A stretch of 64,000 nt of DNA, taken from the NCBI RefSeq assembly GCF_039973015.1, contig NZ_JBDWLT010000009.1:186001-250000 (forward strand), written 5' to 3'. Source of the DNA: Parvibaculum sp039973015. GTDB lineage: Bacteria > Pseudomonadota > Alphaproteobacteria > Parvibaculales > Parvibaculaceae. Below are positions 1 to 7,984 of the stretch, in pieces. Position numbers and translations under genes: made by a program. The stretch's first letter is position 1. The number at the start of each line of letters is the position of its first letter. Under the pieces are notes generated by a model. It worked only from the letters and a program-made list of their open reading frames with translations. It was not told where the DNA came from and did not search any database.

Positions 1-279
1 GCGAAGCTGCTTGTTCGTCCGTGCGATAAGCGCGCGGACAAGACCTTCCCGGCTTTCGAAGTGGTGCAGAATCGCCGGATGGGAAATTCCCACATCGCGG
101 GCGATGTCCTGCAGCCTCAGCCCCTCGGGGCCCTGGCGGGCGAGCCGTTTCTCAGCGGCGTCGAGGATCAGGCGGCGTGCTTCGTCGGCCGTGCGGCGGA
201 CCCGCTTCTGGACCGGCTTTTCAGCCGTTTTGGCCAAGGCATTGCCGGCCGTTGCCGGTTTTTTTGCAACGCTGGACAC
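1..279 (-). CDS. TetR/AcrR-family transcriptional regulator, N-terminal part (runs off window)
   Basis: The first 93 codons of a repressor are visible and the C-terminal ligand-binding domain lies outside the window. The start is a GTG with AGGAG six bases upstream. After a basic, Ala/Lys-rich leader of about 30 residues comes a TetR helix-turn-helix: an ILDAAEK-type helix 1, then LQDIARDVGISHPAILHHF as the recognition region (about residues 51-69). The gene is divergent from coq4. The 109-bp gap holds a near-consensus promoter whose -35 box is overlapped by an inverted repeat, so this protein probably controls coq4, itself, or both (inference). The ligand cannot be predicted without the missing domain. 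Confidence 0.85.
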   Translation of the reverse strand, partial: MSSVAKKPATAGNALAKTAEKPVQKRVRRTADEARRLILDAAEKRLARQGPEGLRLQDIARDVGISHPAILHHFESREGLVRALIARTNKQLR

Positions 280-308
280 ACAAAACTCCTCTTGCGACGC
301 CGAATATA

Positions 309-337
309 TTGACAAGAATGTCAGTACTTCCTATATA
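309..337 (+). promoter_or_regulatory. Sigma70-type promoter with overlapping palindromic operator upstream of coq4
   Basis: TTGACA at 309-314 and TATATA at 332-337 are separated by 17 bases, about 50 bases ahead of the coq4 start. TGACA (310-314) and TGTCA (319-323) form an inverted repeat with a 4-base spacer (AGAA) that covers the -35 element. TetR repressors usually bind such palindromes beside their own gene, so the divergent TetR protein is the natural candidate regulator. No binding has been shown. Confidence 0.55.
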
Positions 338-388
338 TCAGGTCAAGGCTGATAGCAGCAGGCTTACTATAGCAACGGGACATAACCC

Positions 389-1192
389 ATGACGATTGCA
401 AGCCCAACAGAGTTTAACGGCGCCGATGTGGCGAAGCGCAAGCGCAAGCATATTCAGCCTCTCAAGGCTTTGCGCGCGATCCGTGCCCTCATTGCCGACA
501 AGGAAGATACGAGTCAGGTCTTCCGCATTATCGACGCCCTTTCGGGCGGCGCCAATGACCGGCAGTTCAACCGTTTCGTGAAAACGGAAACGGGGCAGCG
601 CATTCTCAATGAGAAGCGCAACCTGATTACCGCCCTCAACGAGCGCGAATATCTCTCAAGCCTGCCGGAAGGCACTCTCGGTCACACCTATTACGAGTTC
701 ATGGCGGAAGAAGACCTGACCGCCGATGGTCTCGTGGAGGCAAGCGAGGTCGTGCCGGAGCGCGAAGGCCGTACCGAGGCCGAGCGCATTTTTGGCTACC
801 GTCTGCGCGATCAGCACGATCTCTGGCATGTGACCAGCGGCTATGGCCGAGACGGGCTTGGAGAACTTGCCTTGCTCGCCTTCACCTACGCACAGACGCG
901 CAATCGCGGTATCGGCTTCATTGTGCTGGTGGGTGCGCGAATTACGAGCAAAACGGTCCCTGACGTGAAGGTCTGGCGCGTTCTTCGCGAGGCTTATCGT
1001 AACGGAAAGAAAGCGGCCTGGTTGCCCCAGACCGATTGGGAGGCCATGCTTTCCAAACCCCTTTCCGAAGTTCGGGAACTGCTCAAGATCGAGACCCCGA
1101 CAGCCTATCGCGAAGCTCAGCCCTTCGCCCTTGCCGCGGAAAAGGCCTTCAAGGAGATGCGGGCGGAACAGGAGCAGAAGCTCGCCGCCTGA
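389..1192 (+). CDS. coq4: COQ4-family ubiquinone biosynthesis protein
   Basis: A 267-residue soluble protein of the COQ4 family. COQ4 acts in the ubiquinone biosynthetic complex, where it is linked to C1 decarboxylation/hydroxylation of the ring. The metal-binding signature HDxxHx(11)E is seen as H143-D144, H147 and E159. The length matches bacterial and mitochondrial COQ4. The ATG has only a weak upstream GGGA. The first 25 residues are basic and may not be conserved. The gene stands alone behind the promoter at 309-337 and diverges from a TetR gene, which would be an unusual way to regulate a quinone-biosynthesis gene. Many Alphaproteobacteria encode COQ4 apart from other ubi genes, so the isolated position is normal. 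Confidence 0.88.
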   Translation: MTIASPTEFNGADVAKRKRKHIQPLKALRAIRALIADKEDTSQVFRIIDALSGGANDRQFNRFVKTETGQRILNEKRNLITALNEREYLSSLPEGTLGHTYYEFMAEEDLTADGLVEASEVVPEREGRTEAERIFGYRLRDQHDLWHVTSGYGRDGLGELALLAFTYAQTRNRGIGFIVLVGARITSKTVPDVKVWRVLREAYRNGKKAAWLPQTDWEAMLSKPLSEVRELLKIETPTAYREAQPFALAAEKAFKEMRAEQEQKLAA

Positions 1193-1270
1193 TCCGGGCC
1201 CCTAAGGTTCTGACGGACTTTGGCACCGGCGCCGTCCCCGCTATGCTTGCGAGAGCTAGATTGAAAGGGG

Positions 1271-1639
1271 ATGGGGCCGGTGCTGACCGTTTATGGATTG
1301 AAGAACTGCGATACGTGCCGCAAAGCACTGAAGTGGCTGGAAGCCGAAAATATTCCTCACAAGTTTCACGATGTTCGCGCCGATGGCGTTGAGGCGTCGG
1401 ATGTAAGGCGTTTCGTCAAATCTGCCGGCTGGGAAGCCCTTCTCAACAAGGCCAGCACGACCTGGCGCAGCCTTCCTGAAAAGCAAAAGGCTGATGTAAG
1501 CGAGGCTGACGCCGTTCGGTTGATGAGTGAAAACCCGACGCTGATCAAGCGTCCCGTCTTCGACTTCGGCAAAGAAGGCCTGATTGTCGGCTTCCGCGAG
1601 CCGCAAAAGGCTGCCGTCCAGAAGGCGGCGGGCAAATGA
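1271..1639 (+). CDS. ArsC/Spx-family reductase (YffB-like)
   Basis: A 122-residue thioredoxin-fold protein of the ArsC/Spx/MgsR superfamily. A CxxC pair (C13, C16) sits in the KNCDTCRKAL segment after the first strand, and the conserved cis-Pro region LIKRPVFDF lies near residue 96. This is the pattern of the short YffB-type reductases rather than of verified arsenate reductases, so arsenate is only one possible substrate. The start is uncertain: AAAGGGG abuts the ATG at 1271 and is better spaced for the GTG at 1280. The stop overlaps the next start (ATGA), so it is probably co-translated with the acetyltransferase. No arsR or arsenite pump is nearby. Confidence 0.82.
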   Translation: MGPVLTVYGLKNCDTCRKALKWLEAENIPHKFHDVRADGVEASDVRRFVKSAGWEALLNKASTTWRSLPEKQKADVSEADAVRLMSENPTLIKRPVFDFGKEGLIVGFREPQKAAVQKAAGK

Positions 1640-2232
1640 AAATGCGGCGCCGGAACACCGGCGGGCCGATGCTCGATCTGCCGCTGGAGACGCCGCGGCT
1701 CATTCTGCGTGATTTCACCGCTCGCGATTTTGAAGCTGTCCATGCCTATTCCTCACGCGAGGAGGTAACGAGATTTCTCGTCTGGGGTCCAAACACCACG
1801 CTGCAGAGCAAGCAGACAATTCGTGCCTATCTCGATGACCAGAAAGAAAGCCCCCGGCATAATTTCGATCTCGCAATCGTTCGCAAAGGAGAGGGGCGGC
1901 GCGGTGCCGGCCAGCGCCTTATCGGCGGTGTGGGACTCAAGCTTGTCGACTGGGAAAACCGTACAGCCGAAATCGGATATGTTCTTCATCCGGACTATTG
2001 GGGCGAAGGATATGCGCTTGAGGCGGCTCAAATCGTTGCCCATGCGGGCTTTGCCGACCTGGGATTGCAGAGGATCATTGCTACCTGCGACCAGCGCAAC
2101 AAGGCTTCCGCCCGGGTAATGGAAAAACTCGGCATGCGCCGTGAGGGCGTGTTTAGCGGCAGCAAATATATCCAGGGTGAGTGGTCGGACGAGTTTCTCT
2201 ACGCGGTCCTGGCCTGTGATTTCGGCCTGTAA
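1636..2232 (+). CDS. GNAT-family N-acetyltransferase (RimJ/RimL-like)
   Basis: A GNAT acetyltransferase of the Acetyltransf_3 type. It begins with the family's LPLETPRLILRDF segment (about residues 14-26). The acetyl-CoA binding region around GYVLHPDYWGEGYALEA lies near residues 115-131, and RIIATCDQRNKASARVMEKLGM near 145-166. Family members acetylate N-terminal amines of ribosomal proteins or small molecules; the substrate here is unknown. The ATG at 1636 overlaps the preceding stop by four bases. An internal ATG at 1669 begins just before the conserved core and is an alternative start without an obvious ribosome binding site. Confidence 0.85.
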   Translation: MKMRRRNTGGPMLDLPLETPRLILRDFTARDFEAVHAYSSREEVTRFLVWGPNTTLQSKQTIRAYLDDQKESPRHNFDLAIVRKGEGRRGAGQRLIGGVGLKLVDWENRTAEIGYVLHPDYWGEGYALEAAQIVAHAGFADLGLQRIIATCDQRNKASARVMEKLGMRREGVFSGSKYIQGEWSDEFLYAVLACDFGL

Positions 2233-2286
2233 TGGGGCTCTGGATTTGGGTGGGGGAGGCGATCCTGCATGACCCGCAGGTTCTTT

Positions 2287-2577
2287 TTACAGGTCGCTGA
2301 CGGGTTTCGACAGAAGCGCCTCGTCCGGCTCCCGGACATTTTCTCCCCGCCGGATCAGGAACTCGATCCATGTTCCCCGGTCTCTCGTCTCCAAAAGCTC
2401 GTGCCCGGCCTCCGCGCAAAAATGCGGCATGTCGATCCGTGCGACGGGGTCGCTCGCGAATACCCTTAACAATCTGCCGGGTTCCAGCCGGAGCAGCCGT
2501 TTTCGGGCGCGCAAGACCGGCAGCGGGCAGCGCTGGCCGATCACGTCGAGCAGAACCTCGCCCTCTTCTTGATTCAT
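2287..2577 (-). CDS. TusA-family sulfurtransferase
   Basis: A 96-residue protein with the TusA fold signature: a cysteine in a CPLP motif (C17) early in the protein, preceded by the strand LLDVIGQRC. TusA-like proteins relay persulfide sulfur between proteins, in tRNA thiolation, molybdenum cofactor synthesis or sulfur oxidation. The start at 2577 places the catalytic cysteine at the usual distance; an ATG at 2595 and longer extensions are possible but unconserved in character. It is convergent with the acetyltransferase gene and divergent from the acyl-CoA synthetase. No partner tus or dsr genes are visible, so the sulfur pathway is undetermined. Confidence 0.82.
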   Translation of the reverse strand: MNQEEGEVLLDVIGQRCPLPVLRARKRLLRLEPGRLLRVFASDPVARIDMPHFCAEAGHELLETRDRGTWIEFLIRRGENVREPDEALLSKPVSDL

Positions 2578-2788
2578 CGTATTTTCGCCGCCCATCCGGG
2601 TTTCCCCGAAGCCCAATTTTGTTGCGGTGCGCATAATGCCGCCGCATCCGGCTCCTGTCACGCCGGGCCGTGATAACGTCGATTTTACGCTGCGAAAAAC
2701 CGGCTTTTCTTGACGCTTCCGCGGGGTGGCAGGCATAACAGAAGCAAGCGAGAAATTCGCATAACTTTAATCGGGAAGGACGGCAGAG

Positions 2789-4591
2789 ATGGGTCTTGTC
2801 AAACGGATCGGCAACGAAATCACCTTCGTGCGAGCCGCGCTCCGTTCGCTGGGAAAGCTGAAGGAGATCAGGGAGGACACCACCCGCACCTTCTCGGACA
2901 CGATCGAAACGCTGGCAGAAGAAAAGCCCGACAACATCGCCATCTATTTCGAGGACCGGAAGCTCACCTACCGCGAATACAATGCCGAGGCTAACCGTTA
3001 TGCGCGCTGGCTGAAGGAGCAGGGGCTCGGCCGTGGCGACGTCGTGGCGCTGATGATGGAGAACCGGCCGGAATATCTCATCGCATGGCTCGGGATCATC
3101 AAGGCGGGGGCAACGGCTGCTCTCATCAATACAAACCTGATAAAGGCTCCGCTGGCGCATTGCCTCAACATCTCGAACGCCGATCACGTCGTTCTCGGGG
3201 CCGAGCTTGCCGAACATTACTCCTCGGCAGCCGATCAGCTTGAAAGGCCGATGACGGTCTGGGCGACGGGCGGGCCGATACAGGGCGCCCATGATCTCGA
3301 CGCGGCGCTGGCCCAGCAGTCCGACGAGCGGTTGCCGTCCGATCTTCGCAAGGATGTGACGCAGGACGACGACGCTCTTTTCATCTACACGAGCGGCACC
3401 ACGGGCAACCCGAAGGCGGCGCGTATTCCGCATGTTCGCCTCAGGACCATGATGGGGGCCTTTTCGGCAGGCGCGAAAGCGACCGAAAAGGACCGCATGT
3501 ATGTGGTGCTACCGCTCTACCATTCGGCGGGCGGTGTATGCGCCATCGGCACGACGCTGACCGTAGGTGGTTCGGTCATTCTGCGGCGCAAGTTTTCGGC
3601 GACGCATTTCTGGGACGATACCGTCAAGTATAAGGCGACGCTCTTCCAGTATATCGGCGAGCTTTGCCGTTATCTGCTCAACACGGAAAAGCACCCCAAG
3701 GAACGCAAGCACAAGATCCGCCTCGCAGTCGGCAATGGATTGCGGCCCGAGATCTGGACGACTTTCCAGAAGCGTTTCCGTATTCCGCGCGTCCTCGAAT
3801 TCTACGGTGCGACGGAAGGCAATGTGGCGCTGATGAATTTCGACGGTACGCCGGGCGCCATCGGGCGCGTTCCCGGCTGGGCCAAGGCCAAGTTCAATGT
3901 CGAGATCGTGAAGTTCGACATCGAGAATGAGCAGCCGGTGCGGGGTCAGGACGGCTTCTGCATGAAGGCGGCGCCGGGTGAGGCTGGCGAGGCACTGGGC
4001 AAGATTACCGACGACCCGGAGCAGCCGACGGGCCGTTTCGATGGCTATGCCAAAAAGGAAGAAACCGAAAAGAAGATTCTGCGCGATGTGTTCGAGAAGG
4101 GCGATATGTGGTTTCGCACAGGCGACCTTCTGCGTCAGGACAAGCTCGGTTATTTCTATTTCGTCGATCGTATCGGCGATACGTTCCGCTGGAAGGGCGA
4201 GAACGTCGCGACCTCGGAAGTTGCGGAGGCAATTTCCGTTTTCCCGGGCGTCAAGGAAGCCAATGTCTATGGCGTTCATGTGCCGGGAGCAGATGGCCGC
4301 GCGGGCATGGCCTCTATCGTGGCGGAGAATGGTACGCTGGATGTCGACAAGTTCCATTCACAGATGCTGAAGGAATTGCCGGACTATGCCGTGCCGGTTT
4401 TCCTGCGTATCCAGCCGGAAATGGAAGTCACCGGCACTTTCAAGCACCGCAAGGTGGAACTCGTGAAGGAAGGCTTCGACCCTTCGGTCATAGCGGAGCC
4501 GATCTTCTTCAACTGTCCGGTGCAGAAGAAATACGTGCCTGTCGACCAGCATCTCTACGGCAAGATTTGTGCGGGTGAGTTCAGGCTCTAG
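2789..4591 (+). CDS. Long-chain acyl-CoA synthetase (FadD6/FATP-like)
   Basis: A 600-residue AMP-forming ligase. The P-loop motif YTSGTTGNPK lies at 200-209, the adenine-binding motif YGATEGN at 339-345, and the hinge region FRTGDL near 444-449. The C-terminal segment follows the long-chain acyl-CoA synthetase/FATP subfamily (very-long-chain type), which activates fatty acids with ATP and CoA for beta-oxidation or lipid synthesis. GGGAAGGA stands at good distance from the ATG. A strong hairpin terminator follows within 50 bases, so it is transcribed on its own. Subfamily membership is clear; acyl chain specificity is not. Confidence 0.9.
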   Translation: MGLVKRIGNEITFVRAALRSLGKLKEIREDTTRTFSDTIETLAEEKPDNIAIYFEDRKLTYREYNAEANRYARWLKEQGLGRGDVVALMMENRPEYLIAWLGIIKAGATAALINTNLIKAPLAHCLNISNADHVVLGAELAEHYSSAADQLERPMTVWATGGPIQGAHDLDAALAQQSDERLPSDLRKDVTQDDDALFIYTSGTTGNPKAARIPHVRLRTMMGAFSAGAKATEKDRMYVVLPLYHSAGGVCAIGTTLTVGGSVILRRKFSATHFWDDTVKYKATLFQYIGELCRYLLNTEKHPKERKHKIRLAVGNGLRPEIWTTFQKRFRIPRVLEFYGATEGNVALMNFDGTPGAIGRVPGWAKAKFNVEIVKFDIENEQPVRGQDGFCMKAAPGEAGEALGKITDDPEQPTGRFDGYAKKEETEKKILRDVFEKGDMWFRTGDLLRQDKLGYFYFVDRIGDTFRWKGENVATSEVAEAISVFPGVKEANVYGVHVPGADGRAGMASIVAENGTLDVDKFHSQMLKELPDYAVPVFLRIQPEMEVTGTFKHRKVELVKEGFDPSVIAEPIFFNCPVQKKYVPVDQHLYGKICAGEFRL

Positions 4592-4612
4592 AGCGGCATC
4601 TCAGGGAAATAA

Positions 4613-4640
4613 AAAGGGCGGCTCCTTCGAGCCGCCCTTT
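4613..4640 (+). terminator. Bidirectional Rho-independent terminator
   Basis: A 12-bp perfect stem, AAAGGGCGGCTC (4613-4624) with GAGCCGCCCTTT (4629-4640), and a 4-base loop. It has an A run on one side and a T run on the other. It lies between two convergent genes and can serve both. Confidence 0.85.
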
Positions 4641-4662
4641 CTGTATCTGCTCGCCGGAAGGT

Positions 4663-5880
4663 TTACTCTGCGGCGTCGCTCTTCTTGTTAAGGCCCATCG
4701 CATCCAGAATCTCTGGACGGATGTTTTCGGTCCCTTTCTTTTCGACATGCTGTGCAACACGGCTGCCGACAGCCATCATGGCTTCGCCCATGAAGGTCGG
4801 ACGATTGTCGCGGGCCCAGTTCAGCGAGGTCTCGCGGTTGTCGTTCAGCTGCTGGAACTTCGGGAAGACATAGCGCGCCATAAGTTCGTAGGAACGCTGG
4901 GTGTTTTCCCAATTGGCCCAGTTATGCGCGAGCTGCATGAAGCAGCCGAAGCCGCCGGACTGCGCCTGAAGGCGCTCGATCTGCGCGATGGCGTCGTCGG
5001 GTGTACCGATCACGGCCATGCCCGAAGCGATCAGCGCATCGACAGGGTCGGAACCGTCGGTCGGGGCAAGCGGGAGAGCGGCCACTTCGCGGAAATAATA
5101 GAGCCACTGCTCAAGACCGAAGCGCACATTTTCGCGGGCCTTTTCGCGCGTCTCGGCGATATGGACCGGGCCGACAAGCCGCCACTGGTTTCGGTCGATG
5201 GTCTTGCCGTTGTCCTTTGCCGTGTCCTCGCAGATCGCCCAGTTGGAGGACAGGGCGTTGAAACCGCCGGCAGAGGTTGCGCCAATCGAGAGAAGGCCGA
5301 GACCGTGACGGCCTGCGGCGGTCGCTCCCGTGGGCGACACCTGGCTTGCGACGGCGATGTCCACCGAAGGCCGCGACCAAGGCGTCATCTGGAGCTGCGC
5401 GTCCTTCAGTTCGAACCAGTCTGTCTTTGCGGTGACCTTCTCACCGCGCAACAGCGGAACGATCACGTCGAGCGCTTCGTCCATCATGTCGCGCTGCTTT
5501 GCGACCGTTATGCCCATCATGAAGGCATCGGAGGGAAGCGAGCCCGGGCCGACGCCGAGCATTACGCGGCCGCGCGTGATGTGGTCGAGCTGGTTGATGC
5601 GGTCGGCAAGCATCAGCGGGTGGTGATAGGGAAGCGAGGAAACACCGGTGCCGAGCTTGATGTTGCGTGTGCGTTCGGCGACCGTCGCGATGAAGAGTTC
5701 GGGGCTCGCAATCAGTTCGTAGCCGGCCGAGTGATGTTCGCCGATCCAGGCTTCGTCATAGCCGAGCCTGTCCATCAGCTGGACGAGTTCGATGTCGCGT
5801 TCGAGGGCGAGGGTCGGGTTTTCGTTCAGCGGATGAAAAGGCGCGATGAAGGCGCCAAACCGCATTTTCTGTCCTGGCAT
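4663..5880 (-). CDS. Luciferase-like (LLM class) flavin-dependent monooxygenase
   Basis: A 405-residue bacterial-luciferase-like protein. The N-terminal MRFGAFIAPFHP strand, the GEHHSAGYE segment (about residues 47-55) and the later GRVMLGVGPGSLPSDAFM region are typical of the limonene 1,2-monooxygenase/alkanal monooxygenase branch of F420/FMN-dependent LLM enzymes. Such enzymes use reduced flavin from a separate reductase to oxygenate terpenes, alkanes, ketones or sulfonates. GAGGAAA precedes the ATG. It lies 92 bases downstream of a clear paralogue and both follow a TetR gene on the same strand. No flavin reductase gene is adjacent. Substrate unknown. Confidence 0.88.
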   Translation of the reverse strand: MPGQKMRFGAFIAPFHPLNENPTLALERDIELVQLMDRLGYDEAWIGEHHSAGYELIASPELFIATVAERTRNIKLGTGVSSLPYHHPLMLADRINQLDHITRGRVMLGVGPGSLPSDAFMMGITVAKQRDMMDEALDVIVPLLRGEKVTAKTDWFELKDAQLQMTPWSRPSVDIAVASQVSPTGATAAGRHGLGLLSIGATSAGGFNALSSNWAICEDTAKDNGKTIDRNQWRLVGPVHIAETREKARENVRFGLEQWLYYFREVAALPLAPTDGSDPVDALIASGMAVIGTPDDAIAQIERLQAQSGGFGCFMQLAHNWANWENTQRSYELMARYVFPKFQQLNDNRETSLNWARDNRPTFMGEAMMAVGSRVAQHVEKKGTENIRPEILDAMGLNKKSDAAE

Positions 5881-5972
5881 GAATGTGTTTCCTCGGTTGT
5901 GACTTATTGGCGTGATTTCTTTGTGTGCATCGGAATGCCGATGGAGCCTTTTGTCTATAAATATTGTTGCGA

Positions 5973-7148
5973 TCAGTCCGCGGCGCCGCGCTTCTTCGCT
6001 TTTTCTTCTTCTTCGGCATGGTGCTTGGCGATGGTCGCCATGGCCGCATTCGTGGCCGCACCGATGAACTCACCGGCATTTTCCGTGGCCCAGGCGAGGC
6101 TTTCCTCGCGGGCCGTGTTGGCACCGTGGAATTTGGGCTTCACATGGCGGGCAAAGAGCTCGTAGGAGCGCTTGGTGTTCTCGAAATTCGCCCAGTTGTG
6201 CGCCAGCATCAGATAGGCACCAAAGCCCGGGATTTTTTCCTGCAGCCGCTCAAGCTGTGCGATGGCGTCGTCGGGCGTGCCGATGATGCCCTGTCCGCTT
6301 TCGATCATGGCATCGATCGGATCCTTGTCGCCCTGCGCGTCGAGGCCCATCGGATTAATGGAGCCGAAATAGCGGCGCCACTTCTCGAAGCCGTATTTCA
6401 CCTGCTCGCGTGCTTCCTCGCGCGTCTCTGCAAGATGCATGGGACCGACAAGGCGGAGCTTCGAGGGGTCCATGGTCGTGCCGTTTTCGGCAGCGGTCTT
6501 GTTGGCAACTTCCCAGTTGATCGCAAGTGCATCGTAACCGGCGGTATTCGTTGCTGCGACGCAGAGCATGCCGAGCCCGTGCTTGCCGGCGAGTTTGCCG
6601 CCCGATGGCGTCACGGAGCTTGCAACGGCGACTTCCGGGTAGGGGTCGCTGAAGGGGCGAAGCTGAAGCTTTGCCTTGTTGAGCGAGAACCACTCGGTTT
6701 CGGCGGTAACCGTTTCGCCCTTGAAGAGGCGCAGGATCACTTCGAGGGCTTCCACCATGCGGTCGCGTTGCTTGGCGACTTCGATGCCGAGCATGTAGGC
6801 GTCGGAGGGAAGAAGACCGGGGCCGACACCGAACATAACGCGGCCCTGCGTCTGGTGATCAAGCTGAATGATGCGATCTGCCGCCATCAGCGGGTTGTGA
6901 TAGGGAAGGGAGACCACGCCGGTGCCGAGCTTGATGCGATGAGTACGCTCGGCGGCAGCGGCAATAAAGAGTTCGGGGCTTGAAATGATTTCATAGCCTG
7001 CCGAGTGGTGCTCGCCGATCCAGGCTTCCTCGAAGCCGAGCTTGTCGAGCCATTCCACGAGTTCGATGTCGCGCCGGATCGCCAATGTCGGATCTTCGTC
7101 CACCGGATGGAATGGCGCGAGAAATATGCCGCTGCGCAGCTTGCCCAT
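5973..7148 (-). CDS. Luciferase-like (LLM class) flavin-dependent monooxygenase, paralogue of the downstream gene
   Basis: A 391-residue LLM monooxygenase collinear with the next gene: SGIFLAPFHPVDEDPT at the N-terminus, EAWIGEHHSAGYE in the same place, and GRVMFGVGPGLLPSDAYM. The two differ most in the middle and at the C-terminus, which here ends in a lysine/glutamate-rich helix. The start at 7148 follows AGGGAGAG; the frame stays open upstream to 7322, but that part has no family similarity and would run into the TetR gene. Tandem LLM genes suggest a two-subunit enzyme, as in luciferase LuxAB, or two enzymes with different substrates (inference). Confidence 0.88.
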   Translation of the reverse strand: MGKLRSGIFLAPFHPVDEDPTLAIRRDIELVEWLDKLGFEEAWIGEHHSAGYEIISSPELFIAAAAERTHRIKLGTGVVSLPYHNPLMAADRIIQLDHQTQGRVMFGVGPGLLPSDAYMLGIEVAKQRDRMVEALEVILRLFKGETVTAETEWFSLNKAKLQLRPFSDPYPEVAVASSVTPSGGKLAGKHGLGMLCVAATNTAGYDALAINWEVANKTAAENGTTMDPSKLRLVGPMHLAETREEAREQVKYGFEKWRRYFGSINPMGLDAQGDKDPIDAMIESGQGIIGTPDDAIAQLERLQEKIPGFGAYLMLAHNWANFENTKRSYELFARHVKPKFHGANTAREESLAWATENAGEFIGAATNAAMATIAKHHAEEEEKAKKRGAAD

Positions 7149-7197
7149 TTGTCTCTCCCTGTCTTTTCGATAGTGCGTTTCGATTGTCGAGTGCGGC

Positions 7198-7827
7198 TCA
7201 CGCCTTCTTTTTGAGGCCGTTGAGCTGGAAATCGAGAAGCCCGCGATTGATGTCGTCCGTATCCGATTCAGGGTTTTGCAGCCACCAGGCGGTAAAGGCG
7301 CTCCAGGCGGCAACAAGCGCAACAGCGGCCACTTCCGGCTGGCAATAAGTCACGAATTCGCCGCGTTCCTGTCCCCGCGCGACGATGCGCGTCACAAGGT
7401 CCAGCACGCTTTCGTTCGCGGCGGCGGCCTTGCTGACGAGCGCGGGCTGGTCGAGGAAGTCGCGCAGCATCTTGTGCATGACCGGCGCGTTCAGCTCCCA
7501 TGCTTCGCGCAGGACGGAAACGAGAAGCAGCAGTTCCTCCTCGGCGCTTCCCGTGTGGCCCGCCAGCCGCTCGGCTAGCGAATGCGTTATTTCCTCGTTG
7601 AAGGCGGTGATAAGGGCGGATTTCCCGGCGAAATGAAGAAAGAAAGTCGCCTTGGCGATCCCTGCGGCCGCACAGATGTCTTCAATGGTGACATTGTCAT
7701 AGTCGCTGTCGGCGAAGAGCCGCATCGCGGAGCGGTAGATCTCCTGGCGCGTACGCTCTTTCTTGCCCGCGCGGCGCGGAGTGTTTTCCGCCTTGGGGGC
7801 CATTTTCGATTTCAGAAGCTTCGTCAT
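7198..7827 (-). CDS. TetR/AcrR-family transcriptional regulator
   Basis: A 209-residue repressor with a TetR N-terminal domain at about residues 22-70, including VTIEDICAAAGIAKATFFLHF as the DNA-binding region, and an all-helical ligand domain after it. AAGGAG precedes the ATG. It sits 49 bases upstream of the two LLM monooxygenase genes on the same strand and is divergent from an SDR gene. It therefore probably controls both transcripts in response to the substrate of this pathway (inference). An inverted repeat at 7936-7954 in the divergent gap is a possible operator. Confidence 0.88.
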   Translation of the reverse strand: MTKLLKSKMAPKAENTPRRAGKKERTRQEIYRSAMRLFADSDYDNVTIEDICAAAGIAKATFFLHFAGKSALITAFNEEITHSLAERLAGHTGSAEEELLLLVSVLREAWELNAPVMHKMLRDFLDQPALVSKAAAANESVLDLVTRIVARGQERGEFVTYCQPEVAAVALVAAWSAFTAWWLQNPESDTDDINRGLLDFQLNGLKKKA

Positions 7828-7935
7828 GCTTTGGCCGTCTCCTTACAACGAAATTAGACCTTGGTATATTTTTTCACAAGTCCGCATTTTTCGCGGGAGC
7901 CGGAATGGGGTGGGGCGTTGCGGGGCTAGGGCTCA

Positions 7936-7954
7936 TACCCTAAGACTCTGGGTA
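7936..7954. promoter_or_regulatory. Candidate operator between TetR and SDR genes
   Basis: TACCC (7936-7940) and GGGTA (7950-7954) form an inverted repeat with a 9-base spacer, 30 bases before the SDR start. The half-sites are short, so this is only a candidate site for the divergently encoded TetR protein. Confidence 0.3.
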
Positions 7955-7984
7955 CAAATCATAAGAAGATTCCGGGAGAAAATC

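Noticed and set aside
1271..1639. Arsenic-resistance gene
   Set aside because: The protein is ArsC-fold, but there is no arsR, arsB or acr3 nearby and the motif pattern is that of the YffB/Spx group.
2153..3433. 426-codon reverse frame across the TusA and acyl-CoA synthetase genes
   Set aside because: Spans three real genes on mixed strands and is almost entirely Arg/His-rich antisense sequence.
4747..6165. 472-codon forward frame across the first LLM gene
   Set aside because: Antisense shadow; the reverse strand encodes a full-length LLM enzyme with a ribosome binding site.
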